From: Cocos nucifera
Taxonomy: Eukaryota; Streptophyta; Magnoliopsida; Arecales; Arecaceae
NCBI GenBank assembly: GCA_006176705.1
Contig: QRFJ01000784.1
Coordinates: 248,001-312,000, forward strand
Reading direction: 5' to 3'
Length of the DNA stretch: 64,000 nt
Position 1 is the first letter of the stretch; each line of letters opens with the position of its first letter. Position numbers and translations under genes: made by a program. This document shows, piece by piece, positions 11,556 to 22,726 of this stretch. The notes below the pieces were generated by a model, which made no database searches, was not told the DNA's origin, and worked only from the letters and a program-made list of their open reading frames with translations.

Positions 11556-12905
11556 TATTGATATAGAAAATAGTGTTGGTGTTGGAGTCATTGGAGCTAG
11601 TGGAGATGAGGTCACCGATGAGACTTGTAAGAAGAAGTCCAAACCGAAAATGGATGGCTTCAGCAGGATCCTTCAATGCTCAAGTCAGTTCTCTGACCAA
11701 TAAGAATGGAGTACTCAGGAGAATTAGAGTAGAAAGGAGAGTTTAAGAGAGAAGAAGCATATCTAGAGGATTTTTTTTTTAATAGGTGGAGCTTGTAATA
11801 GATCGATCATGATGGTTATAACTATCTACTAGTGGGCCATTCGGGCCATTACAAGTTTGTTATGAAGAATGAGCCGTCATTCTATTAAAATTTATAGGTA
11901 GTTGAAATTGATTTGTTGGAGTTCGGATGTGATTTCTACCTCTATTAGAGAGCTGTGCGAGTTGGGATGGAGAGCATGAAGTTAAATAGGTCAAACTTAG
12001 GATCAATCTTAGAGTGGCAAGTGACGAACTGGCAATTGGTTAAAGCCTGCTGGTGCTGCTTGCAATAGCATCGAGGAGTTCGACTGCTATGGAATTCATT
12101 TGGAGATGAATTTAGCTGGACAAGATTTCTGGCATAAGGTTGACGAGATATGTTGTCAGTTGTGAAGAAATTTAGCTGTACCCAAGGTCTACCATAAGCA
12201 AAGTTAGAAGGTGTTGGGATTTGGCTTTCAACGAAGTTCAACTGGTATTGCTCTTGATGGCTCTCAAGAATCCACCACCTTCAAGGTCGTCCATAAGTTA
12301 GTAACTATTCTAGATTGAAGGTCAAAGAAAATAATGGATTTGTCGATTAGGACTGTGGCTAGGTTCTCTGGGAAGAAGCTTGGATTCACATTAATGACAA
12401 GGTCCTTTTTGCCAACTCAAGTTTGCACAACTAATTCTTGATGTAGGAGTATCAAGGCCTGCCATTCATAGAGTGTGGTACAGAAGTTTGACTGAGGAAG
12501 AATTCTATCAATCCGAGGTCCCGAACGTGGGTCTGGTGGAATCTGTCAATTGTAGTGAAGAGATAAGGCCAGAAGGAGGTTCAATTAGAGAGGAGTTTGG
12601 TTATCTCCAAGGTTGGCCAAATTGGACTATGCTGAAGTTCGCTACTCGGAGTCTTGCTGTCTACCTTATGTCATGGGTCATAGTCAATCGGATGATGATT
12701 TTCTTCATTGTTCAAGTTCATCCGGATGAAGTTCATCATGCCTTGCGGGTTCTACAATTAATCAAAAAGCTGATAATTATAGTTGGAGGATCATCTTACC
12801 CACAGTTTGACTGAAGTTTGGCCATGGTTGCTACAGTTTCGGATGGAACTATACTAAAATTGGACTCCCTGCAAAACTTTGGTAGGAGCTATTTTATCCC
12901 CAACA
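11556..12905 (-). repeat. 5' LTR of the Tat element
   Basis: Pairs with 237-1579. The inner end reads TATTG where the other copy reads TGTTG, so the terminal TG has decayed to TA; the outer end is CCAACA. The alignment is continuous through the first 18 bases, with mostly G/A differences, which justifies the 11556 start rather than the TGTTGG at 11574. Confidence 0.88.
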
Positions 12906-12910
12906 GTAGT
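12906..12910. repeat. Target-site duplication GTAGT, right copy
   Basis: Identical to 232-236 and directly abutting the right LTR. Confidence 0.9.
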
Positions 12911-14292
12911 ACAAAGTTTAAATTCCAGCAATAAATCTTTATTTTTTTATGCGAGTTAAATTCTATAAATTTTAATTTATTTTTGCAATGAAACTAGACC
13001 ATAGTTAGACGCCGATATTTTATGGTTTCTTTGCTTGTTTATAACATTGAAGCGTTCTTCTACTTTTTATTTCCTTGCCAAGAGACTTGATGGATTATAG
13101 TTGGGCTGAAATCTCTTCATAGTTCATGCTTGATTCAGTGCAAGAAAGGTAACGAATAGAAGGCTTATAATTTCTACAAGTTCTCAACCCTTTCTTGCTG
13201 TAAAACCTTGATAGGTCATAGTTGGATTAAAGTTTATTCATGGCTTATGCTTGGATCAACACAAGAAAGAGAGCCTCTTACCCAGGATAAAGTGAAATGC
13301 TTGATGGATTATAGTTAAGTCTTTTCATGATCCATGCTTGTTCATGCTTTGCACCCTAATAAGAAGACCTAAAGGATGTGTTATTTGAAAAATCATTGAA
13401 AAAGGTCATCTCCACTATTTGTCTAGTGGATTTGAAAATCTTAGATCCCTTAAATATCATATTTCTGCACTTGTGTTCTTTTGATTTTAGTTAACAAACA
13501 ATCTCCATATCTTCTTCATAGCTCGCTTGAGTAAAAGTTTAAATGCATTTTAAACACCAATTCCTTGTAAGATCGATCCATACTCGTTGAGTGTGCTATA
13601 TTGCATACCATACGCTTGCTGTTATATTTAAGATACATTACTTCTCAAGTTGGCTTTTCTCAATAAATCTATCTCCAAACTTGGTTTTTAATATTCAAAC
13701 TCATTTCAAGTGACTTCAAAGCTTACCAAAAGTGTTAGCTTCCTATAGAAACATTCTCAACCAAACTTCAAAGGCATTAGTTCCCTTTCTTTGTTTTTAT
13801 ACTCTAATGTTGTGTAATTATCAAAATCATTCCTTGGATCAACAAACCTATTTCATCCTTTTAGTTTCTCTCTCTTCTTCTCCATCATTCTCTCTCTACT
13901 TGATCTATGAATCTAATGAAGTATTCCAAGACCTATTACTTTAAATCCAAGATGATTCCATTAGGGGGTTTTGAACAGCTCTATTAATTGAGCAACATGT
14001 CCATATCATCCAAGCATTCGTCAAGCATCGTAAGATTTGATCTTTATTGATCTCTATTAAGTAGTTATATTTTAAGTGACCCTGATTAGATGAAGCTATT
14101 TAATCAAATTGATCCCTGACTACTAATCAATATATCGATCTCTACTTTGAATCTTGTTGAGCACTAATAGATTTAATCATCCTTGATTTCTACGAAACCA
14201 TATGTATCCTAGTCTTATAATGATTAGATGAAATCACCTCTATTGGATCGACTAAGATGTCAGATGCTACCATTTTAATAGTCCTATAAAGG
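12911..14292. other. Anonymous AT-rich DNA between elements
   Basis: No coding similarity recognised on either strand. It contains a weak tandem repeat (13085-13345). An open frame at 13732-13944 has no family resemblance and is probably chance. Confidence 0.4.
13085..13345. repeat. Degenerate ~95-120-bp repeat, three units
   Basis: The phrase CTTGATGGATTATAGTTGG recurs at about 13087, 13207 (CTTGATAGGTCATAGTTGG) and 13301. Each is followed by a 'TTCATGxxxxATGCTTG' phrase and, in the first two units, CAAGAAAG. Spacing is about 120 and 94 bp. Confidence 0.6.
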
Positions 14293-15516
14293 TGTTGGAA
14301 CTTAGGATTTTATTTTTAATAAGTTGTGGCTTAAAACTGATAGAAGAATATATTTTGAATAATAGATTTGAAAGACCCTCTCTGGATTGATTGAATCTAT
14401 TCGCTCATTATTATTTTGCAAAGACAAGTAATCAACCATCTTTTTTATATATTTTATTTAAATAATTTTTTTGGAAAGTAAATAATTAGTCTTTGATTTA
14501 TATATGATTTATGAAACTATATTTGAATGAAGAGTGATTTCAAATATTGAGATTTTTTAGAAAATTATGATTTATTGATTTATTTATAGAATATGCATAT
14601 GTTGACTAGCATCATGATATATATGTTACTTTATAAAAGTATTTTCTTGTGCATTGGATTTGAGCTCTTAGTCTAACGATATTCAATAGATCTTGCCAGC
14701 AGGGGTTATGTATTGATATTCAATGGACCTTACTAAAGGGATTCATATATTGGTGTTCAGTAGACCCTATCATTAGAGTTGTGCATTGGTATTTAGTAGA
14801 TCTTGCTAAAGAGATTTGTGCATTGGTACTTATTGGATCTTGCCAATAGTGGTTATACATTGATATTCAATGGATCCTGGTAATGAAAATTATGCATTAG
14901 CACTCTGATTATTATTGATCTCTGCCCTATCACAGGGTACGAGTGTGGTCATAGTCAAAGGCTGTTGAGTTATATGTGATTTATTTTGAATCAAATTATG
15001 ATTATGTATGTATACGAATATTTGAAAGGATTTGATTTGCATTCAGTAGCATAGCAAATATTCTTATATTTATTTAGGATATTTATTTTTAAATATTATA
15101 TTTTATAATAATATCTAAAATGTCTAGTTGAGATATTAATTACTTACTGGGCTATCGAGCTCATTATCTTTTTTTTACATTCAAATTTTTAATTACGAAT
15201 ATAGATATTACTTTAAGAGAGAGTTTGGAGATGAGAGTTGATAGTTTCAACCAAGTTTAGATATGATTTATTATTATATTTTATAAGATTAATATTTGAG
15301 GTTTAATTGATGTAAGATCTTTTAAATATCATTGAAAGTTTGTGAGAGATTAAAGTTGATTTTATTTAAATTTTAAATTTTATTTATTTTTAATTCTAGC
15401 TATGATGCATTGATATCATGTTTTAAATATCTTGCATGCTTGATGAGAAAGTTCTTTATGAGTATATAGTAATTGCTAGGACTCTTAAACTCATGATCTC
15501 GGATCGGGGGTATGAC
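14293..15516. repeat. Solo-LTR-like block, chromovirus type
   Basis: It opens with TGTTGG at 14293 and closes with GATCTCGGATCGGGGGTATGACA ending at 15516. That closing phrase resembles the end of Tekay/Del-type chromovirus LTRs. An internal 37-bp repeat array is present. Directly after it, CACTA coding sequence begins, consistent with insertion there. The left boundary is a guess: no clean target-site duplication was found. Confidence 0.4.
14651..14900. repeat. ~37-bp tandem repeat
   Basis: A phrase like GTGCATTGGTATTCAGTGGATCTTGCC recurs at about 14651, 14710, 14748, 14783, 14820, 14857 and 14893. After the first, longer interval the spacing is 35-38 bp. Units have diverged by substitution. 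Confidence 0.75.
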
Positions 15517-16190
15517 ATATGGATATTTATAGAATCAATAGTATGCAGTTAACATCATCCCTATGCAATAGCTCGATTTCATATTGTTTAACTTGGATAG
15601 ATATAATATCCTTAGATGGCTCATTATCTTGGTACACTTCATCACCCATAATAAAATATTTGTTAACATTCATTTCTATATTTTGCATCTCACGTGCATC
15701 ATATAAAATGCCTATGTTAAAACTTTTGCGCAACTTGCTAATTTTTGCTTAATTTAGTATCATTCATATGGGAGACTTGATTTGCTTGAGTTGCAAGTAT
15801 GAATGGGTTATTTTTGTACCAGAAATTATCGACATTAATGCTTGTTATATGGCCATTTCTTTGTATTCCTATTTTTCTATTATCAAGATTAAACCATTCA
15901 CACTTGAACAAAATATATTCTAATTTAATGATGTCATTCAATATAGCATAGAAATCAATTAGTTTATTATTATAGATTCCTTTGACAATGATACCACTAT
16001 TTTGATTTCTACGATGGCTATCGCATTCTTTGATGTGAAACTTAACTCTATTAACAATACAGCATGTGTATCTTCTCATGCACATGTCAGGACCACATGC
16101 CATGAATAGAGCTGACCAATTAGCTTCTAGCAACTTTTGATTGCACAAAAGAATCATCTGTTTAAGAAAACAAAAATATGTCAACAACAT
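15517..16190 (-). pseudogene. CACTA transposon protein, DUF4216 part
   Basis: The open stretch 15738-16190 contains ACGPDM, RVKFHIKECDSHRRNQNSG, FYAILNDIIKLEY, LFKCEWF and PFILATQANQV. These match the DUF4216 domain of plant CACTA (En/Spm) transposon proteins. The tail continues in 15527-15733 with LYDAREM and DEVYQDNEPSKD. It is downstream of DUF4218 on the same strand, the order seen in CACTA elements. The protein's exact role is unknown; it travels with TNP2 transposase. Confidence 0.82.
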
Positions 16191-17157
16191 GAATGCATAA
16201 CTTAGTATGATATCAAGATAGAAAATCTCATTGAGTTACTCACACAACTTTTATACCATTCTAGGAGCTACTCTTGATGCCTTTGGTCTATGATCTGATT
16301 GCTTCCCCTCTTAAGTTCCCTTTTATGTTTAATAAAAATAAAATTTATGACCATTGGTCAAAAAGATGAATTACTACATATAAATGATTAATAAAAATAA
16401 AAAAAAAACTTACTCTAGATATGCCTCCAACTCACAATTATTTAACATGTATTAATGAACCATATTAAATTTTGCATTTGCTATTGGATCATAATTACTG
16501 GATCCAAATGGCGGAACCTTTCATGAGAATATGGACATCCCTTCATCTAGCTCTTCTTGGCATTCATCATAGTTTCGCTTAACACGGTTAAATTTAATTT
16601 CAATCCTATGGAGGTACATTGAGCAAAATATCATTGATTAGCAATCTAAACCTCTACTCCACAATCGAACTTTCTTGACAGGCCTTATTCCACACATAGC
16701 ACTTAAGAGTACGTAGATGCCTATTACAACAACATTATAAAATCAGTATCATATTTTTATGAATGTAATAAAATATTAAAAAAATAAAAAATATATTACC
16801 TTTTAATTGGGAATATCCATCAATATCGGATTGGTCTTGCAAGCATGGCCTCACATAGCAAGTGAATAGCTAAGTGCATCATGATATCAAAAAAGACCGA
16901 TGGAAAAATTATTTCTAGCTTGCAAAGTATCACAACAATATCTTTCTCTAATTTCTCAAGTTCATTCAACTTCAACATCTTATAGTATAACTATTGGAAG
17001 AAGTTTCCTAGCTCACCTAATGCATTATAGATATATTTATGTAAGTATCCACAAACTCCAACTGACAAAAAATATTATAGAAGAATATGACAGCCATAGT
17101 TTTTCAATCCTGAAACCTTACCATTAATCAAGCTCATACATCTTGAAATATTAGATT
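16191..17157 (-). pseudogene. CACTA transposon protein, DUF4218 part
   Basis: The minus strand reads CMSLINGKVSGLKNY near the right end, then LCKLEIIFPSVFFDIMMHLAIHLL near 16835-16920. KCYVWNKACQESSIVE, FNRVKRNYDECQEELDEG and VPPFGSSNYDPIA follow near 16500-16710. This is the DUF4218 region that follows TNP2 in plant CACTA elements, with several stops. The right edge is the insertion point of GO-1; the upstream half resumes at 25558. Confidence 0.85.
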
Positions 17158-17162
17158 TATAA
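17158..17162. repeat. Target-site duplication of GO-1, left copy (TATAA)
   Basis: TATAA here versus CATAA at 25553-25557: one C/T difference. Removing GO-1 and one copy restores a continuous CACTA reading frame, supporting both the duplication and the element ends. Confidence 0.8.
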
Positions 17163-18645
17163 TATTGCCCAGAGGTAGCAACCCAGGAGGGGGGATGAAT
17201 TGGGTTCTTTTAAAATCTTGGTCAAGTTAAAATTCTAAGTCAAATATATGCTTCTAATTAAAATAACTTGAGTTTTTATGGTGAATATACAAAGTATAAC
17301 AGCAGAATTAAAAGCAACGAGATAAAATAAATATGTAAAGTAAATAAAAGAAGCAAGAAAAGCAAAACTACAATGCAAACACATAAGGTTTATAGTGGTT
17401 CAGAGCAAGCTGCTTGTACGTCCACTCTCCAAGCTATCTTCTTGAGAATTCCACTATAATCTCTAAATTACAGTGCATTTATTTTGACCTAAGATCATAA
17501 ATAAATTCAATTGGTTTTGTCAGGCTCACCAACCACAATCCTACACCGATAGTTTTTCGAGTTCACCATCAGCGCAGTTGGTTTTCTAGGGTCACCAACC
17601 AAAACCTATACAATATCCAATTATGGGCTTGGACTGGCTTAATTCCTAAGTTTTTTTCTCCAAAGAAAATTATAAAAAAATAAAAATACAAGATGAATAA
17701 AATTTAGTATAAAACAAAAATAAAAAGGCAACTCTTTTTGAAGTGCGAAGAAGAGGTTGAATCTATGCTCTTTGAAGGCTTGAACACTCTTCTTTAAATA
17801 CTGAAGAGAATGCTTGAGAAATTATGGAAGATATTTCTTGAAAGCTCTCTGATTTTGAAACTCAAATCTCTCTCTTTTCTCTTTCTCTTGGATTTTTAAT
17901 GTAGCTCACTCAACTTTGAATGATTTCTTCTTTCAATCCACTTTCCTCCTTTTTCTTTTGGTTCTTGATCTTTAAATAGTCTTCACAATGGATGGAGAGA
18001 AAGTTTGGATCGTTGGAGGGCTTGAACTAATCATTTAAAATGAAAAGAGCCCGTTAAAAAAGTACAGAAAATTAGTCGTTGTAGCCTGTCCCGATATTAG
18101 GGTCGACACTTTTTTTGCAAGGATCGATACTTTTGATCTAGGATCGACACCTTATGATCTGGGATCGACACCTTTTGTTGAGGTGTCAGCACTTGGACTG
18201 CACTAAAAAATTTAGCTTCTATTTTCTATTTTTATACAACAGAGGTCAACCCATGGGTCGACCCTTTTACCAGGAGTTGACCTATGGGTTGATCCTTTTA
18301 TGAGGCCATACAAAAATAACATGCCAAAGCATGCCAACAAGCTGGGATCAACTTCTCTCATCCTGGGGTCGACTCCTTTCATCCTGAAACTTGAAATTCT
18401 TCATCTTTAACCTTGTTTCAGTGAAGGGATCAACTCCTTTTTCTCTGAAATCGACTTCACTAAGTTTGAGACTTAAAAATCCTTCTTTAAATTTTTTGAC
18501 TTAATGAAACTTGAGAAAATCTTTTCAATGAATTCTTTCTTCAATTTTAACATAAAAAAAAATCTACATACATTCTAAAAATACATGATTAGTATCATTT
18601 ATACTCAATATTTTAGAATCATCAAAATCAATCAATGGATCAGCA
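17163..18645 (-). repeat. 3' LTR of GO-1
   Basis: It begins TATTGCCCAGAGGTAGCAAC (family start TGTTG) and ends GGATCAGCA (family end GGATCAACA). Aligns with 24100-25552. A minus-strand TATTTAAAG at about 17972 is a TATA candidate. A phased GTCGACAC array (18101-18460) lies upstream of it in U3. Confidence 0.87.
18101..18460 (-). promoter_or_regulatory. Phased GTCGACAC-like array in U3 of GO-1 (left LTR)
   Basis: Variants of GGATCGACACCTTTTGATC begin at 18101, 18121, 18141 and 18161, i.e. every 20-21 bp, about two helical turns. Looser copies (GGGTCGACCC, GGGGTCGACTCC, GGGATCAACTCC) follow to 18460. Position just upstream of a TATA-like site suggests a regulatory role; inferred. Confidence 0.5.
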
Positions 18646-18660
18646 ATCTTCTTCTTTTTG
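18646..18660 (-). promoter_or_regulatory. Polypurine tract of GO-1
   Basis: The plus strand reads ATCTTCTTCTTTTTG directly after the LTR end; on the coding strand this is a purine run. The same position in GO-2 (31122) reads ATCTTCCTATTTTTG. Confidence 0.7.
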
Positions 18661-21600
18661 ATGATAATAAAATTTTAAGTATATGCAAAAAAATAAAATT
18701 AATGTATTTCAACTAACTGGCTAGTATAAAATATGAAGTAAGAATATCATGAAAGCTCCGAATGATGTTTCACATAATTCATATACTCATATCAAAATAA
18801 TGTTTCAATTCATATCAATGAGTATTAAGGTTCTAAGCATGAAATTCATTAAGTTTCTTAAGTATTAATTCTTTAAGCATATACTCAATATATCTCTCTC
18901 CCTATTTGACAATATTAAAAAGCTCATGGGAAGGATCAAAAATTATCATCAAAATCAACATGATATAAGAATTATATCAATTTAGAGACGTATCGATTTT
19001 AAAAAAATAAAGTCAAATAAATAATTTCTATTTGAAAACTTTTTTGATTTAAAATATATTTAAAATACTTCATTTATTTTCAAAAATTAGCTTGAATTCA
19101 AATATTAAAGGCTCTATCCTTTTTTGAATGAATATAAATTTTTAGTTAGATTTTTAAATCTATACTTTTAAGCTTTAAGAGGAATAGAGCTTTTTAAAAA
19201 ATTTAACCATGAAATCAAGCATAATATGCACTTTAATATTCAATCTTATTTTTTTTAAAAAAATTTAGTTAATTAAGTTTGAAAAAAGAATGTATCAAAA
19301 ATGTATCAAGCAAATTAAAATAAATAATATCAAAGCAAAGGATAGATAATTTTTTAAATTTATTGCTTTGAGTAAAAATTACTTCAATACAAATAATTCA
19401 TAGGGATTTTGCAATGCATATCAAAAATTTAGTATCAAATTTAAATTTTTCAAATGAGTTTTAAAAATGAGTTTAGAAATTCATTTCTTGGAGTAAAAAT
19501 ATATTTCTAATTTAATTTAACTTTAATCAATTATCAAGAAAAATCATGCAAATTAAAATATAAAACTAGCATACTAATGATACAACTTTAAGTAATTTTT
19601 AATTATTAAAAAATAGTTTATTTATCTAAAACTATTTTAAATCAATAATACTTTAAATCAAGTAAATCAAATTGAATAGATACATGAAAGTACAAAATAA
19701 AAAGATTATAAAGCATTTGGTTAAAAATTCAAAATCAATACAATAAAGCTCAAAATAAGATAATTGATTGAAAATTTTAGATCAAAAGTTCATTAATATT
19801 TTTAATTAAATCAAATTAAAAAATATTTCTCTCCTTATTTTTCATATTAATAGCTAGATTAATTTACTTTTCAAATTTCTTCCTCTCTTTATTTCCAAAT
19901 AAGCATATTTTAAATTTAAATTATTAAATTAAAATATATATATATATATTCATTCTTTAGCATTATCTCTTTCTTTTCCCTTTTTAAAGTTTGCATGCTT
20001 AAGCTTTACAATTTTTGTTACTCCCTCTTTTTCTTTCAAGTTAAGCATCTTTAATTTGATACCATATTAAATTTTAATTAATAATAATTTAGTGATCAAT
20101 TTATCTTGAATAAATTTTTTTCTTTATGTCAAGATATAACCAAATCAAGTAGCCTTTTAATAGTAAAAATTTTATTTTCTCTTCCTATCTTTTAAATTGA
20201 GCATATTTAATATGAACTTAACTGATGCCAAATTTAAAAAATTAGATTATTTAACTTTTAAATTTAAATTTTTAAATTCAAGTATATTTTTAATTAAAAG
20301 ATTATATCTTCTTTAAGATTTTCTCTCCTTTTTATAAAAAAATATAATGTAAGTTTTACTTTCAAAATGAGATCAAGAGTTCTTTCTTTTCTCAAAAATA
20401 TAGATGCATATATACTTCTTAATTTTAATTAAAAAAATTTGGACTTCAAAAATTTTGAATAATATAGTTTTAAAAATGCTTCTCTCCTTTTAATACTAAA
20501 GTAGATCATTCAAAAATATATCTTAAGAATTTTTTTAAATAATATAATAGTAAAAATATGATCATGAAAATTTAAAATTAACACTTTTCTTTTACCAAAA
20601 AATAATATAATAGAATTCAAGGCAAAAATTGACTATTTGATATAAATTATGATACCAATTGTAATAAATTTTTGAGAAATTATTTGTTTGTATCATTTGA
20701 AAGATATTTTTGTTTGTTTCTGTGAACTTTACAAATCCAAAAAATATATATCCTTTCAAAATTAGGAATTTAGATATATCATTCTAAGCAAATCATAAAG
20801 AGATATGTTTAATTTTTCAAAAAATATTTTTTTTTCTCAAAAAATATTACACATTGAGCTTAGAAAAGATGTCAAATATTTATAATTTATCTCAAACATT
20901 ATCTTATTAAAATTATGGCTGTGCAAACTTAGATTTGAGATAAATATATATTTTTTTTTGCTAAAAGGTAAGGCATTAGAGTGCAAGGCAATGATGTGCT
21001 GTTGATAGCAATGGTAAAAATTTTGATATTAAGAGTTTTGAAGTTCAAACCAAATAATAATTATCTTGATATTAATTGAACGAAAATTAAGGTCAAATGG
21101 TAATTTTTTTTTGAAAATTTGATACCACTAAAAGGTTAGAGAAGATTAACTTTCAAATTTATCTATTGAAAGTAAGTTCTACTTGATATTAATTTTTTAA
21201 ATCAAAGCCAATTTTGATATTCTATTAACTATAATTATAAAAATATTTTTTTATATTAATTTTAGATACCAATTATTTAAAAATTAAACTAAATAATTTA
21301 TTTAAAAGTTTTCATGATATCAATTGAATTAAAATTTGGATCAATTAATGATTTTTTTAAAAAAGTTTGATGTTACTTAAAGATCAAGAAAAAAATCAAT
21401 TTACAAATTCAGCTTGATACTAGATATTTTGAAATAGCAACTTTCTAAAAGAAAATTAATACTAATTATTTTAGTTAGGAAGTAATAAAGCTACATTGAT
21501 TTAAGTTAAATAATTTTAAAAATCTAAAATAATTAATTAATTTAAATTAATGTTAGTAAATCATTTAAGTCAAATTATTAATAGATTTTTTATTATTCTT

Positions 21601-22059
21601 TGAAAGATCATTTCATCTATTTTCTTATGAAATACTAGATAGTTAAGTTTAGAAAAGATATGAACTTCTTGAATTTGTCTCAAATGATGTAACATCAAGA
21701 ATTTAGATTTGTGATAAAGATTTTTTTTTATTTTTATCAAAAAATAAATTAATAAAATATAAGATAAATTGTAAGCTGTCTCATACCAATTGAATAAAAC
21801 TAAAATTCTCTTTAAATATTTGACTTTAAAAGCAAATGACAACTTTCTTAAAATATTTTGCATGATATCACTTCCAAAGGTTCAAGAGAAGCATTTTTCA
21901 TATTTATTTTTTTTAAAAAATAGATCAACAGCTTAAAGAGTTTTAATTTAGGAAAATTTAATCAATTTAGATAGAAACCGATATGCAAATAAGTTAAAAA
22001 TTAAAGATAATATTTAAATTAAATTTTAAAATAAAAATTTGATCAATTGGAGTAAGATA
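18661..22059. other. AT-rich internal DNA of GO-1, no gene
   Basis: About 3.4 kb, mostly A/T, no recognisable coding sequence on either strand. The first ~1.8 kb resembles 31136-32600 of GO-2: a phrase like AAAGCTCATGGGAAGGATCAAA occurs at 18916 and, in variant form, at 31387. The part corresponding to GO-2's extra ORF has no counterpart here. A duplicated phrase pair is visible at about 20860-21000 and 21640-21780. Confidence 0.6.
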
Positions 22060-22170
22060 ATCAAGAGCGTTAAGATGAGAAAATTTGGATGTAGGCTCTA
22101 TATTTTTGTTTCAATCAAGAGTATCAAGAGGAAAAAATTTGGATGTAGGCTCTATATTTTTGTTTCAACT
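22060..22170. repeat. 55-bp tandem duplication in GO-1
   Basis: The phrase AAATTTGGATGTAGGCTCTA followed by TATTTTTGTTTCAA occurs at about 22080 and again at about 22136. The equivalent site in GO-2 (about 44673-44720) holds a single, diverged copy. Confidence 0.8.
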
Positions 22171-22726
22171 AGAAAAAATTTGAATCCTTAAGATAAAACT
22201 AAGATACAATGTAATATCAAACACTTGAGTTTTATAAATAGATATTTTATCTTCAAGTACTTAGATCATGTAAAATTTTAGAAAAAAATTGATAATTTAG
22301 CATCTTATGGAGGGAATGTAAAAAATTAGTTTCTCTTGTAGATTTAACAATAAAAATATTCAAATCCAACTAAGCATGTTTTAAATTAAATTTATCAATT
22401 ATAAAATTAATATGGGGAGGCTTAAAATATCATGTTGAATTTTAAGATAAAACCATTTCATCCATTGCAAGATATATAGAGGAGAGCATATTAATTTAAA
22501 AATCAAAACATTCAATCACTACAAGCATCAAAATCAATTATATTTATCAAAATATAAAAAAAAATCATCATATGCATATATTTTAATAAATTATTAAAGT
22601 TAATAATTTAATAAATAATTATTGATGGCATGATGTGAGAAAAGTTTAGATTTTACTAACATCATCATCCATCCACTTTCATTTTCAAGACATTCAATCA
22701 AAAAAATATTTTTTTCTCTTTTTATT

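Larger units (their letters stand above)
237..12905 (-). mobile_element. Complete Ty3/gypsy retrotransposon, Tat type
   Basis: A 12.7-kb element bounded by two LTRs and a perfect GTAGT duplication. On the minus strand the order is 5' LTR (right), primer-site-like block, gag, protease, RT, RNase H, integrase, long 3' region, polypurine tract, 3' LTR (left). The protease-RT-RNaseH-integrase order places it in Ty3/gypsy. The long 3' region with an antisense gene and tandem repeats is characteristic of the Tat lineage (Grande, RIRE2, Ogre relatives). All coding parts carry stops and frameshifts, so it is not autonomous now. Sub-lineage is inferred from architecture, not from a tree. Confidence 0.88.

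Noticed and set aside
13732..13944. Plus-strand 70-codon ORF
   Set aside because: Low-complexity Ser/Leu-rich tail, no conserved motif, no supporting signals.
14288..15521. Target-site duplication for the chromovirus-like block (AAAGG / TATGG)
   Set aside because: Two of five bases differ and the left boundary is itself uncertain.
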